Assembly (NCBI RefSeq): GCF_040802235.1
Contig: NC_133170.1
Coordinates: 2,495,001-2,559,000, forward strand
Length of the DNA: 64,000 bases
DNA from: Manis javanica
Lineage: Eukaryota > Chordata > Mammalia > Pholidota > Manidae
Direction of reading: 5' to 3'
A model generated the notes under the pieces. It did no database searches. It saw only the letters and a program-made list of their open reading frames with translations, and was not told where the DNA came from. Position 1 is the stretch's first letter, and every line of letters starts with the position of its first letter. Shown here piece after piece: positions 45,001 to 57,360 of this stretch. A program made the translations under genes and the position numbers.

Positions 45001-45504
45001 GTATGTTGAGCAGTTGGGATTTTATCACTAAACTGAAGCTGAACTCAATTTTATAAATTAGAATACATTAAAGAGCCTCTCTGACCATCCACATTATAAG
45101 CAGGTTTCAAAGACATTTAGAAATGCGGTTCCTGCTTCCCAAAAAGCAGCTGACACGTGCGATTTCACATCGCAGCCTCCAGCTCACATACTCCTCCATT
45201 TTGGTGTCTTCTTATGTTAGATGTTTATATGTTAAATCTAAGCCAGAGGCTCACAGGACTAAATTACTCGCCGTTATAGCATTTTCCCACATAAAATGTG
45301 GAGAAACAGCCTCCTGGAAGTCATTAAAAATACATTTCTAAGTATATGATTCTGATATAAATGTTCCAAAGAACAATTCAGTGTAAAAATATTGGACTCC
45401 TTTGGCTTGTTAAAACAAATTGTATGCTAATAACACGAAGGAATTTTTAAAAATCCATATTCCTCTTCTGTTATCTCTTGATATTTCTCCATTTTCTAAA
45501 ATGA
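42031..45504. other. Unique, mostly AT-rich spacer with small GC-rich patches
   Basis: No gene or named repeat is recognised over 3.5 kb. A CpG-dense patch of about 100 bases lies at 43215-43290 and a weaker one at 44555-44830. The frames there (up to 120 codons, 44473-44835 plus) have no motif. The AT-rich part 43430-44100 contains several TAAT-type cores and no visible repeat. Confidence 0.45.
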
Positions 45505-46400
45505 ATTTAATTATTCATTCAAGAAACATTTTGAGGACTTGTATGTCCCCAGCATCATGCAAAGCACAGGAGACCTTCTGGTGACCGAGAGGACACAGTC
45601 CCTGGGGCGGGCGCAGGCTGCAGAGCAGTGATTAGGAGGTGACGTATCGCCAGGACTGGGTGTAGTTTGGACGGAGGCAGGGACAGAGAGAAGTCCCTGA
45701 AGACGATTAGACTTTCGGAGTTGACAAGAACGCATATGGCCGCCTCATTCTCAAAGTTAGAAAAACAAACGGAGCAGGCCCAGGGGGGTGGGACCAAAAT
45801 GGAAAGTTACTTGGGGTGCCACGCCTGCAGGAATCTAGACATCCACGTGCAAGAGGCAAGATCAGACATGAAATATAATTTAGAAGATGAATATGACTGT
45901 CCAGACATGAAGATAGAATGACAGATGACGTAGGACCAAATCCTGAGAGTCACTAACCTCTGTTAAAGATGGAGGCAGAGGAGTCCGGAAAAGGATCTAG
46001 GAAGGGGCAGCAGAAGACAGAGAGAGAAAAGGTCAGCGGCCGCCGGTGTCGGGGGCAGCACGTTCTGAGATGAGGACTCGAGAGCTCAGCCGGCCCAGGG
46101 ATGAGCAGCACGTCCGGGGCTGAACACAGGTGACAGGCTGATGGCAGGGGCCCCTTCAGTGAGGGAAGCAAAAGGCAAGCAAGGGGGACAGTGACCGCAA
46201 CAGTCCTCTCAGCCTGGAGGGAGAGACGGCAGCGCACGGAGGGAGCTGGGGTTTTAGTTTTCCGGCTTGTAAGAAAGGTGAGGCTTGAGGCCATTTGGTC
46301 GCTCTTGGAAGGTAACCAGTGAACAAAAAGCCCACAGAGACAAAAGCAGGGAAGGGAATCACCGAGCTCACATTCAAAAGGAGATACTTCCAGCAACAAC
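45505..46400 (-). mobile_element. L2 LINE, inverted, long decayed copy
   Basis: Begins with 'ttattcattcaagaaacattttgaggacttgtatgtccccagcatc' (45510-45555), the inverted L2 end. Later parts 'gtgccacgcctgcaggaatctagacatccacgtgcaagaggc' (45817-45858) and 'ttagaagatgaatatgactg' fit the inverted 'gatgcctattagacatccaagtgg' region. The 148-codon minus frame at 45953-46399 lies in this element; it is proline/serine/leucine-rich without a domain and is treated as chance. Confidence 0.5.
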
Positions 46401-47384
46401 CCGAAGAGGACTTAGTTACAAATAAGTAAGAGACTTCCCCACACCTGTGTTACTCTCGCTCTGTTTAACACTTTCTAGCTGATTATTTACTTACTAATAT
46501 ACTTAAGAACAACCTCCTTCCACAAAGAACTTGAAGTGGCTAACAAAACAAAAAGCACAAAAACTAAACTGTATCACAAAATTGTAAACGAGATGTGGGG
46601 ATTCGGGCTAAAAGGAATATGGGTAGAAAGATCATGAAGCCAGGTATAAGAAACATGAACAAAGACATGCATTTGCTAGAAATGGAGCAAGACTTGGCTC
46701 AGGGCTTCCTAGTGAGCAAAGCAAAGAGACAAACACAAAATCTCACAAGTCCCAGAATATCCAAAGCAAAGGCAGACGAGCGCGCCAGGACAGAGCGCCG
46801 CCTCTTCAATCAAGCCAGGGAAGAAGTTTTTCTCACAAAGATGACACAGGGAGGGAAGCAGTGCCTTCCTTACAACCTGTCAACAACTGATGAAACAATA
46901 CATTTCAAACACCTGTTTCTTAAAATGTGCCCCAATATATCCTAAAGGGAAATGATACCAGATGATTAACTTAGGTCCCAAGAATGCAGAAGTCCAACAT
47001 CAGGCCTGATGGAAGGCCGCGTGTAGAATATCTAGAGGAATGGAAAAGCTACATGCCCTGCAAGCATTCTTTCATAAATATTATTAAATAGCAGTTCTCT
47101 CAGCTAGCTTTATAATAAGGTTTATGCAGCAGAGAATTTAAGGTTGTATTTTGAGCTCAACCACAGATACAGGCAGTCACTCAGTCACACAATGGAGCTA
47201 CAGCACAAAATGTCCCAACTGGTGGGTGCATGTGGTGATAAGGAATCCGGGAGTAATCAGACCATGTGGGCTGCCTGGGACAGACCTGGTTCATGCCCGT
47301 TGTAATTCATGACAGTTCCTCCTACCACCCTCACATGCACTCCTACTTGGACAATGAATTATATGGCCATTTTAGTGGTCACTG
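46401..47384. other. Unique spacer, no gene recognised
   Basis: A 116-codon plus frame (46595-46945) is lysine/arginine-rich, as expected for purine-rich DNA, and shows no domain. No repeat is named here. Confidence 0.45.
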
Positions 47385-47640
47385 TTAAGTTTGTTTATTC
47401 TCTGTACTTGAGTCTGTTCCTGTTTTGTTCTGTTTACTCATTTGGTTTGCTTTTTAGATTCTACATATAAGTGAAATCATATGGTATTTTTCTTTCTCTA
47501 TCTGCCTTATTCATCTAGCATAATACCCTCTAGGTCCTTCCATGTTGTTGCAAATGTCAAGATTTCCTTCTTTTTATGGCTGAGTAGTATTCCATGCTGT
47601 GTATATATACATGTATACATACACACAACACCACATCTTC
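47385..47640 (-). mobile_element. L1 3' segment, inverted (copy 1)
   Basis: 'gtttattctctgtacttgagtctgttcctgttttgttctg' (47391-47430) and 'tagattctacatataagtgaaatcatatggtatttttctttctc' (47455-47498), followed by 'tttatggctgagtagtattccatgctgtgtatatata' (47572), are the inverted L1 ORF2 end and 3' UTR. It stops at about 47640, where the 3' UTR of a second L1 segment covering the same region begins. Confidence 0.8.
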
Positions 47641-48975
47641 TTTATATTCTCTATGCTGTACTTTCATTTCTGTGACTAATTTACATTGTAATTGAGATTT
47701 TGTGTCTCTTTATCTCCTTCACCTATTTCACCCATCCATCCCAATCCCTCCCACATGGCAACCACTATTCTTTTCTCTTTTGAGTTGATTTCTCTTTTTG
47801 GGAGTTTTTTTTAGATTTCACAAATAAGCAAAATCATATGGTATTTGTCTTTCTCTGCCTGGATTGTTTCACTCAGCATAATACCCTCTAGATTCACCCA
47901 TGTTGTTGCAAGGGGCAAGATTTTATAATTTTTTATGGCTGAATAATATTCCACTGTGTATATGTAACACATCCTCTTTATCCATTCATGTATTGATGAG
48001 CAGTTTTGTTGTTTCCATATCTTGACTGTTGTAAATAATGTGGCAATAAACAAAGGGGTGCATATATCTTTTTGAACCAGTAATTTTTTTTTCTTTGGAT
48101 AAATTCCCAGGAGTAGAATTGCTGGGTTTTATGGTATTTCTATTTTTAGTTTTTTGAGGAACCTCCATGTTGCTTTCCACAGTGGTCAAACCAATTTACA
48201 TTCCCACCGACAGTGTAGGAGGGTCCCCTTTCTCCACACCTTTGCGAACACTTGCTATTTCTTATCTTTTGAGTGATGGCCATCCTAACTGGTGTGAGTG
48301 ATCTCTCACTGTGGTTTTAATTTAATTTGCATTTCTCTGATGATTAGTGATATGGAGCATCTTCTCATGCGCCAGTTGGCCATCTGTATTTCATCTTTGG
48401 AGAAATGTCTGTTCAGGTCCTCTGCCCATTTTTTAATTGGGTTATTTGTTTTTGTGGTGTTGAGTTGTATAAGTTCATTATATGTTTAGGATATTAGCCC
48501 CTTACCAGATTTATCATTTTCAAATATATTCTTCCACATAATAGGTTGCCTTTTTGTTCTGTTGATGGTGTCCTTTGCTGGCAGAAGCTTTTTAGCTTGA
48601 TGTGGTCCCATTATTTTTGCTTTAGTTTCCCTTGCCAAGGAAGACATATCCAGAAAAAAGTTACTCAGGCCAGTGTTCAAGAGATTCCTGCCTATGTTTT
48701 TTCTAAGAGTTCTATGGTTTCATGACTTATATTTAGGTGTCCAATCCATTTTGAGTTTACTCTTGTGTATAAGATAGTGATGCAGTTTCACTCTCCTGCG
48801 TGTAGCTGTCCAGTTTTCCCAACACCAGTTGTTGAAGAGGCTGTCTTTTCCCCACTGGATATTCATGACTCCTTTGTCACTTATTAATTTGACCATAGAT
48901 GCATGGATTTATTTCTGGGCTCTCTATTCTGTTCCATTGATCTGTATAGGCCAGTATAGTATTGTTAGCATTATT
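47641..48975 (-). mobile_element. L1 3' UTR and ORF2 C-terminal part, inverted (copy 2)
   Basis: Starts in the inverted 3' UTR ('ctccttcacctatttcacccatcc', 47714-47737). The ORF2 end is seen again as 'tagatttcacaaataagcaaaatcatatggtatttgtc' (47813-47850) and 'ttatggctgaataatattccactgtgtata' (47933-47962). It then runs up through ORF2 to the 'ttctgttccattgatctgtataggccagtatagtattg' block (48928-48965) and is truncated there. Minus-strand frame 47811-48053 carries 'MFIATLFTTVKIWKQQNCSS' and 'VEYYSAI', the ORF2 C-terminus. Confidence 0.85.
47811..48053 (-). pseudogene. L1 ORF2 remnant (C-terminus)
   Basis: Eighty minus-strand codons read 'MFIATLFTTVKIWKQQNCSS', 'IHEWIKRM', 'CYIYTVEYYSAI', 'TTWVNLEGIMLSE' and 'QAEKDKYHMI', closely parallel to the plus-strand remnant at 4039-4407. 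It is truncated at the N-terminal side by decay and ends at the ORF2 stop. Confidence 0.88.
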
Positions 48976-51900
48976 AAGGGCAGTTAACTTGTTTTTTTTT
49001 TCAAAATATTTTCCCAAAGTTTAATAGACATTAATACTGTTTAGGATGCTGCACATCTTACAACCAAAAGGTTGACCCTTTTGGTCTAAGCTTTGATAGA
49101 AGTATTTTAATAGCTTACTCAGCTTGTCTTATGTTTACCAGCTATTCAGTACTATACATATGATTAGTGCATCATGAGGGCTAGATTAATAAGTCAATAT
49201 ATTTCTTGGCAATTTAGCATTTGGCAGATCACTATTGCTAACAAGGGTCTAGTGTTATGATTTCCCTGGAACACTAAAAATAATGATAATTCAGGTTTAT
49301 GGATGGAGTCTGTGTAAGTAACATCCGACTACCTACACACTGTACGAATTGAAACTTTGGCATTTTTAGAATCTGATAACTGATAGTCACAGCAAAACCT
49401 TTCAGCAAGATCCTTAAGAAATCTGTTGCCGACAAAAAAATTAAATATTGCCTGAATGTAATTTGTGCTAAATACAGTTTATTAAACTTTGAGTCTCTGA
49501 ATGTATACATGTATATTCAAATCCTACGATTGCAAGAATTTCTCCTATTTGACATTAAGATAAATATCCTTTAACCAGAATATTCAGAATATCTGCAACA
49601 GAGATTTTTCCATAAAATAAGTATATTGAATATATATGTCAGCTCATTTCCAGATATCACAGTAATTTATAGGATATTATGAAGATCTGCTTTCAAAAAG
49701 CTCAAAGATCCTGTCAACAGATCAATTCATTGTCTAGTTATTCCTCCAATGTGATGTAATTTAAAATGCTTGTCATTGAGGCTTTGCCCGTACATTTTCT
49801 AAACAAGTCAAATTTAGCATAATTTGGTTCTTGGGAATTTCAGAATCCATGTTTTGTGCAGGACTAAATCATCTTCGCTGTTTACGCCAGCTTCAGTGAG
49901 GCACATAGGCACTTGAAGCTGACATCACCCTGACACAAAAGGCATGTTTAGAAAAGCCAGAGCTTTCTCGGTTGATTTGAAAAAGCTAAGTGCCTGGCAA
50001 TGCATTCATGCTTTATGACCGGCTCATAGCCCACTCTGCTTTAGCTACAAACCTGCCGTGAAAAGTAATTCATGTTTCATTCCATTTTAACTAGTCATTC
50101 TCTTGCCACGAAGTCCATGAAACCGGCATTAAACCAAAATGACTTGATGTGAGACCAGAAACAGCAAGAGCATTTGATGACACTGTCTGAATATAGAACT
50201 AGAGCTTAATTCAGTAGCTCAGCATTTCAACCATTTAATGAGATTTCTTTTGCATTAATGTGGGTATGTTGTCTTAATGGAAGTTTAGTTTTTTTCCTAT
50301 TCTACTCTTAAGAGCACTGTGACACACATCTGGATGAAAAGTTAAAAGCTTAATGAATCATTTTTACATTTTATCTACAAAATGTCAAAACCCTAAAATA
50401 TCAAAAGCATCAAAAAGTTTAGCACTGTGTATGTATTCAAGCATCAAATGATGGTTGATTTCTTCAGTATTCATCTAGATGTTTTGGTGTCGGTATCCCT
50501 AGAACTATGATCTACTGAACATCATCTTACCTGGAAATAAATTATGAGTATAAAATATTGGTATGTGTCCCTCCCTTTGTCATTTTTTTCTAACTCTTTC
50601 AGTCATAAAGAGTTAAATGTATTATGTTATTTTATCCAGTCTGTTTCAAAACACTTCCAGATCAATGTTACAGCAGCCAAAGTTTTATTTGTCTACTTAT
50701 TTACAAATATGACATTGATAAATTATAGGCATAATAATTATAATAAAATATTGGGTCCCAAGATTTATGGCAATTAAAGAAGGAATCAAAATAAGGAAAT
50801 AATAATGGGGTATGCAGCCCAGTGGTCACTTGACCACATACTAATGTTTGTCTGGGTTTCAGTTGGAAACAGAGCCACTTACATGTGTTGAAAACAAAAT
50901 GATATAAATACTATGGAAATTAAAGGTTTTGTGAATGTGGGAAGAACTAGGCAGCCAACTCCTGAAAGCCTGCAGTTAGAACGAGAGAGAAACAATTACC
51001 TGTGACTCTATGACTTCAGCCCACACATTGGAGGACAGGCCAAGTCAGGGTCCCTGAGAAGGCCATGCAGCCACCACACCTGGCTGCTATCACTGAGGAG
51101 CAGGAACTCATGTGAGACCTGAGCTGCTACCACATCTGGCTCACAGCTGGGAAGTGAGGTGTCTGGAGAGGTCTAAGATCCCCCACACCTGTCCAGCATC
51201 CTGCCTCTTGTCCTCCTAAGAGAAGTGTCTTCTGCTTTGTTTCTAACTTCTACATCTCCCAGCCGTTCTTCTCATTGGCAAAGGCTATGGGAGAACCATG
51301 CAGGGAAGTGCATCACAGACATATGTTTGCCAGCCTTAAAAGTACTGATGGTTGGGTCAAATTCAACAGTCCTAAGCATTCCTCCACCCATATTTAGTGT
51401 CCAAATAAAGACAAAAACATTGTTTCCACCTATTGTAACCATATGGATAATACAATGTAACTCTCCTTCATTGAACTGAAGACACACTGACCTCCACCTC
51501 CAAATTTATCATCTAGTATCTCTGGGTGATACTTATTTCTTTCCATATGATTCTCACTCCCCCTTTGCTATAATGTAGTTAAATACTGAGATTCAGGGTT
51601 AATCGCTGCTAACACGCCTCAGATTCCATGAGAACTGAGCAGAGGAAAAGATTGGTAAGATGCAGACACATATGCATATCAAAGCAAGGAAAATACCCAT
51701 GTGGCTTGCACAGCCTTGTGAACCCAGTCATGTGGCAGTAATTGGTACTTACCTATCTCTCTGCCTTCACTATCCTAATTCTCTTTAACTTCATCAAGTA
51801 CTTCAACTAGTCGTCAGTTCTGTGCGTGATGTGGGAATCTGCACCCTTATTCCTTGGAGGGTTTGTGTCATGAGCAGTTAGGCCTATATTCTCTTACCAC

Positions 51901-53484
51901 AGAGCATGGGAAAACTGAGTGGCAGGCACAGAGACCTTCCAAGCCCCAGCATATTCATCTTTGGGGATTGAATCACACCCACTCAATCCTTTTGGAACCA
52001 GGATCCATCTCAGCCAAAACACCCATCTCCTCACGCTGTTGCGGTGGGATAAGGTTTGCTCAGTGGCCGGGTGGCAGCCTTAACTGCAGTTCAGGGGAAC
52101 TGCTGCTGTGGCCCTTTGCTGAGGACACTCCTTCCTCGTGAATTAAAGCTCTGAACATATGGAGCTTAAACAGGAATGTGCTTTGACAGGATATCACTGA
52201 GTATTGAGAGGAGCCACTCTCATTTTCTCTGCATTTTGTTCTTTTTGGTTATTAACACATTCCCCTTGGCAATGCCTCCAACCCCTGGAATCAGAGTAAA
52301 TTTGCATGCGCGGACCCTTCACAGCCAAGGGACCAATGCGACCCTTGGACCTCTTCACATCAGTCTTGCCACTCCCCGTACACCGTGCTGACTTGTTCCA
52401 AGTCATGATGAGCAAACGGGACCTTTCCTGATGGCCCTCCGGCTCCACTGTCCTTTAATCTTACTGTTAGTCTTCAGTGTAAACGTGGGAGACTAACCCG
52501 GTCAACAGCAGTGGACAGTGACCATCGCTGTTATCCCCTAATTCCTTAAATCATTCCCCTAGTCTAGCCTGAGCATGAAGCCAAGCACTGGTGCTAGAGG
52601 AAACCTTTCTAAAATAATGGTTGCAACGCATCACTACCATAATCAGAATTTCTACAGACTTATAAATAAGAACCAGTTGAATGAATCACAAAAGTGGGTT
52701 TCAAAAGAGAGTGGTGAACAAAAAGAAAAGAAGACAGCTAAAGGCCATAGGGTGACTCAGTCTAGAGAAGAGAAAGTTACAGGGTGACAGTAACCTTCTA
52801 GTATCTTTCTCATCTTCATCCACAGTGACTGAAGAAAAAAAGTAGGTTAGCAGGAAAAACCTCTTAAGGAAAAAGACCAAAGGGGCTGGAATGGATCACT
52901 GAGAGGAAGCTTATGCGACTTGCCTGTGGTTCCTGTAAAGCAGTCCTGTGTTAAGAGAGCAGTGAAGTGGGTGACCTACAAGGTCCTTATAATTTGTAGC
53001 GTTTTCGTTGTATCTCATCTACAGAGAGGAAAAGTGGCCCCAGCGCCTGGCAGTACGGTATAAATGCAGTGGAACAGGGTAAAATCATTATCTGGTGTCC
53101 ATTCCGGGGACAGAAGGAGGGTTTGGGGAAGCCCATGCCGGCAAGTTTATGTCCTACAAAGCACTTTGTCCACCGAGAGCTCTCTTAGCCCCTGGACAGC
53201 CCGGTGACATTTGAACCATTAACTCCGTGTTGCATCTGTTGCTATTTAAAGTTTCACAGCCAGAAAAGAAGGCACATGGCTACTTACTTCTCTTGAATAA
53301 AAACTCCCAGGAATAAAGTTCCTTCTACATATTTGAATCTTCATTAAAATAACTCGACAAATAAGGACCAGTACAAGGACAAATCTTAAATAAGGACATT
53401 TGTGATCAATGAAATTAATATCTCCCAAATCGGTTGTTACTACTGAATTTTCTCAGAAGTTGTCAGTAGAGGAGAAACATTCAG
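48976..53484. other. Long largely repeat-free spacer
   Basis: This is about 4.5 kb in which I can name no repeat with confidence and no gene. From 49000 to 50800 it is AT-rich and looks unique (see findings on possible conserved non-coding DNA). The part at 50800-52550 has an ordinary base mix and could include an old LTR or DNA transposon that I cannot name. Frames here reach 95 codons (51854-52141) without a domain. Confidence 0.4.
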
Positions 53485-53670
53485 ATGCAAAGAGTCAGTG
53501 CTTTCGAATCTGGTCCAGCTTTCGAATCTTCTCAGGGGTGTGAAGTGTTTTCTTCTGAGAATGTTACCTAACCTTTCTGAGCCACGGTTTCTCCGTCTGT
53601 AAAGATGGAGAAAATAAGCCTCCTGCGGGGCGGTTTGGATAAGATATTTTCCAATATAGTGCATTTTCTT
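53485..53670 (+). mobile_element. MIR SINE
   Basis: 'gagaatgttacctaacctttctgagccacggtttctccgtctgtaaagatggag' (53557-53610) is the MIR core ('gcaagttacttaacctctctgagcctcagtttcctcatctgtaaaatggg'). The downstream 'aataagcctcctgcggggcggtttggataagat' matches 'tacctcatagggttgttgtgaggattaaat'. Confidence 0.65.
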
Positions 53671-55097
53671 TCCTCTTTTTTTCTGTCTTTATTTATTCAT
53701 TATCTACCCCTCGGCTTTTATTAAGACAAACTGGAAGTCACTTTGCACTGGCACCGGGTTTATAAGACAACCACAAATGGCAGGTACCTGTAGGCACAGA
53801 GAAAGCAGCCCCCTAGGTGTCCAAGCAGCCAGCGTTCAACCAGATAACCAGAAACTACCAGACACTCTGAATTTATTGGGAGAATCTGGGAGACAGTAGC
53901 ACCTTCCTCTGGAGGAACGCTCTCCCGCGAAAATGCAATGATTCCCGCATATGCACAGCTTGAGGTCCCACAACCACATTAGAAAAAGTAAGAAAGAAAC
54001 CAGTGAAACTGATTTTCATTTCAAAATCTAATCAATAGCAAAGAAGACATTGAGGTATTTTCCTTGTTTTTTATCACATGAAGCCCCTGTGATGCAGTGT
54101 GTGTGGTAAGCGCACAGCTTATTTCAGGTCTAGCCACACGGCACGTGTTCAGCAGCCACGCGTGGCTCACGGCTCCCACACTGAGCTGACCAGCATGGGA
54201 CCCAGTCTTCTGGGCAGAACGGCACACGGAACAGAAGCCCATGGAAACCTGCTCTTGGCCCTGTAGGTGGTGACAGGCTGCTGAGAGTCACTCCGGCCCG
54301 GATCCCAGCTCTGAGCTGAGTTCCTGGGCCAGAAACCAAATGCCTCCTTGGGCAGCCTTTCACCTCCCTGTGAACTTCTTTGTGACTTTTTGGGGATTTT
54401 GGTCATTGACCTGCAAAACAAACAAGTTTGTTAGTCTTGGGACTGACAGGATGTACTCCCAAATGCCCAGTGCTCTGGGGGCACAAAAGGATTTAGGGAA
54501 CATCTGAGCTGCAAACGCATTTTATGGTCCAGCTGTGAAGCCCTATAGCCTCGAGAAGGCTGGGAAAGACTGAACTGGTCCTATAACCTGCTTTGAAAAA
54601 AAGGGCATTTAGAGCAATTTATTGTCTTTCATTTGTTTGTCAAAACCAGTGGAGCCTCATCAAGGGAAGGAAGGGTGAGTCTTCCCACTATTTGTCTCAT
54701 CTTCGCTGCTGTTTGAGCAGGTGTTAGGCTAGTTATCTGCTGTATTTATAGGGTTTTTGGAGTAGAACAAACCGTCATAAATGTGGTCATCAAACTTTTT
54801 AAACCTAGCCAGTGAACAGGGGGAAGCTTTAATTTGGGAACAATTGAGAAACACACATGTCGCATGTTATTCCTCACCTATGGAATGTTTTTAAATGCTT
54901 GACACCTGACATTCCAGGGCTGGGGTCCCAGGTGCCCCCTGCACCACACTTGGGTTCCTGCTATTGACTTCAGAGGGGCTGTTTGAACAGCTTGACTCCC
55001 TCCTCCACTTATCCGCCCCCCATGCATGCCCAGCGTCAGTCCACGCAGGAGGGGCTTCCCGAAGGGCACCTCTGATCAAGCCGTAGTCACAACTAAT
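53671..55097. other. Mostly unique spacer
   Basis: No gene is recognised. A possible small DNA-transposon piece at 54125-54190 is listed separately. Overlapping minus-strand frames at 54021-54421 have no motif. Confidence 0.4.
54125..54190. mobile_element. Possible small hAT-type DNA transposon fragment
   Basis: 'tcaggtctagccacacggcacgtgttcagcagccacgcgtggctcacggctcccac' recalls the block 'cacatgtgctcagtagccacatgtggctagtggctacc' seen in small mammalian non-autonomous hAT elements. There are no terminal inverted repeats or target duplication to confirm it. Confidence 0.3.
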
Positions 55098-55300
55098 AAG
55101 GATTTTCAGGCACTATGTTCCAAATGTATGCACTTAACCCATTCAAATGCTCACAACAACCCTTCGAAGGTCATGACTCTCAGACTCATTTTACTGTAAG
55201 AAAATGAAGGTTTGGGTAAAGCCCAAGATGAAACAGTTTGTAAGGGGTAGACGTGAGGTTTGAGCCCTGACACACTGGATCTCATTGCATGAATGATAAG
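55098..55300 (-). mobile_element. MIR SINE, inverted
   Basis: 'caggcactatgttccaaatgtatgcacttaacccattcaaatgctcacaacaacccttcgaagg' (55108-55171) and 'ctcattttactgtaagaaaatgaaggtttgggtaaagcccaagatgaaaca' (55185-55235) follow the inverted MIR from the 'gccaggcactgttctaagc' end through the 'attttacagatgaggaaactgagg' core, to 'gtttgagccctgacacactgg' (55258-55278). Nearly full length and one of the clearest MIRs here. Confidence 0.75.
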
Positions 55301-57305
55301 CTATCTCAAAAATTCTCAGCGGCTCCCCATCCTCTTCCAAATCTACAGCAGGGCCCTTCACCATCCAACATTCTGATTTTCAAAATTCCATCTTTGTAGT
55401 TTAAACCATTTTCAAGGCTCATCGTTGATATCTGCATTCCCCCAGGTAAACCTGGTCTCTCTTTTGTCATAGGAACTCTTGGCAGCATCATTAGCTTACT
55501 TAAGACATTGCCCTGTCAAACTAGCTGGTGGATCTGAGCAAGGAAACCACCCTTCCTGGTCTTGTTCCCTCCTTTATGTCCAAAAAGGACTTTAATTACA
55601 CCTCCTTGGGTAACAGAAAGATCAAAATGAAAAATAAATACGAAAGTGTGCAGCAAGCTGCCAATGGTACGGTGCCAAAAATTCCTGGTGTCCACCTTTG
55701 TATTCCCATGATCTTTAGCACCGTGCCTCATGCTGAAGAGGACTTACTTCTTGAACTGGCTTATTAACCCCTAAGTGGTAAAAATAAATTACAAGGCAAC
55801 AGAAAACAAAGAGAAAAACGTTCCTTAATCCTTCAATTTGATAAGGTAAGTTTATTTGAAAATTATCTAAACATTCCTAGATGAATTAACTGGAAAATTT
55901 CATTTCCCCTCCAAATAGCTTATTTCTTTGTATATGTTTCCAGGAAAACAATTATAATCTTTCAGGCCAGGGTGAAACACAGAGAAAATTACTTTTATCA
56001 ACACAAATGCAAACTTCAATTAGTTATTGATCAGAACATTTTTTATTAATACAGAGTTACTGCCTTCCACACACCTATACCCAACACACAGATGCCCAAC
56101 CAAGACCATTTTCTTATTTTAAACAAAACACATCTCAAAGTTGCGATTACTATGATTAGTTTTCTTTATGTGCCTGTGTTAATAGTTATCTCATAGAGTA
56201 TCTTGGACCTAACATTTTGGCTCAGCTGCAGTAAAGGCCAGCTTGATGTGACAGATTATCTTCTCCCATCATCTCACCTGATCTGATTGCAAAAGCTAAT
56301 TTATAATATGGCAAGGTCCTGCCGAATACCCCAGCCTCAGCTAAGTAACTGAGGAGTTTTTTAGGGCAGAAAATGGGCTTTGCCAGTGAGGGATGAGGGG
56401 TTGGTGGGCCAGGAAGGGTGCTCCAAGGGTGGGTTCTCAACCTCACACGGGACATACATGCCTCTGGACATTTTCCCTTTCTCTGCAAGGACACAAAAAT
56501 TTGAAAACAATATATATATAATTCTATAATTAACTATTGCTTGTATATTTTTCTTTTGCTCATAGGACTTTCTAAGGTTGGGAAGAAGGCAGGATACAAA
56601 TGAAAAGCTGATCTTCCAAAGATGCGCAGGTGCTCCCCTGCCCCAGACTTTTCAGAAGGGATCAAAATGGAACTTTGGGCCTGATCCATTGCGTAAAAAT
56701 CTCACTTCTGGTTCCCTGTTGGAAAATGGGTGGCTGGGGAACAGCTGTGCCTCAGATTTATGTAACTCACTTTTTCTAAAGTGCTTAATTTTTGGCACCA
56801 ATTTCAAATGTAGCCTTACAATTTTTTTTAAAATGACAGTAATAAGGTTTGCATTTGACTGGCTTTAATATTTTCTAGAGGTTGTGTATTTGATCTGGCA
56901 CCAACTTGTGAGGCAGACACTACCTCTACAGAGAGGAAATTGACAACACAGTGGATAAATGGTTCCTTTTAACGGATGGTTAACACAGATTTGCAATGGA
57001 AGACTAGATTTCACGTATCTTGCCCTTCAGATTCTTTCAACTTGACTTTTATGCTTTTCCTGTGCTATTCTATCCTGTGCATGGGGATTTCATGACAAGT
57101 TCAATGGCACTGAAAGAAAAATATTATAGTCACTAAGATTGTCACTATGAAAAAAATTCAAAGATAAAAGGACCCCAGGTCACAGTCTACACAACTTGTG
57201 CTCATCACCACTTCTGTAAAGAAAATGAGAGAAAGAGAGTGGGAGAGAGAGACACAGACACACACACATGCGACAGAGACACAGAGACAGACAGACAGAC
57301 AGACA

Positions 57306-57360
<55 letters not shown>

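Noticed and set aside
45953..46399. 148-codon minus-strand frame, the longest in the window
   Set aside because: Falls inside an inverted L2 relic; composition is proline/serine/leucine-rich with no domain. A second overlapping minus frame is also open.
55315..55420. Additional L2 piece
   Set aside because: Only one short block ('ggctccccatcctcttcc') resembles L2; the rest does not follow.
57158..57358. Minus-strand 'CVCVCV' frame
   Set aside because: Translation of an AC microsatellite.
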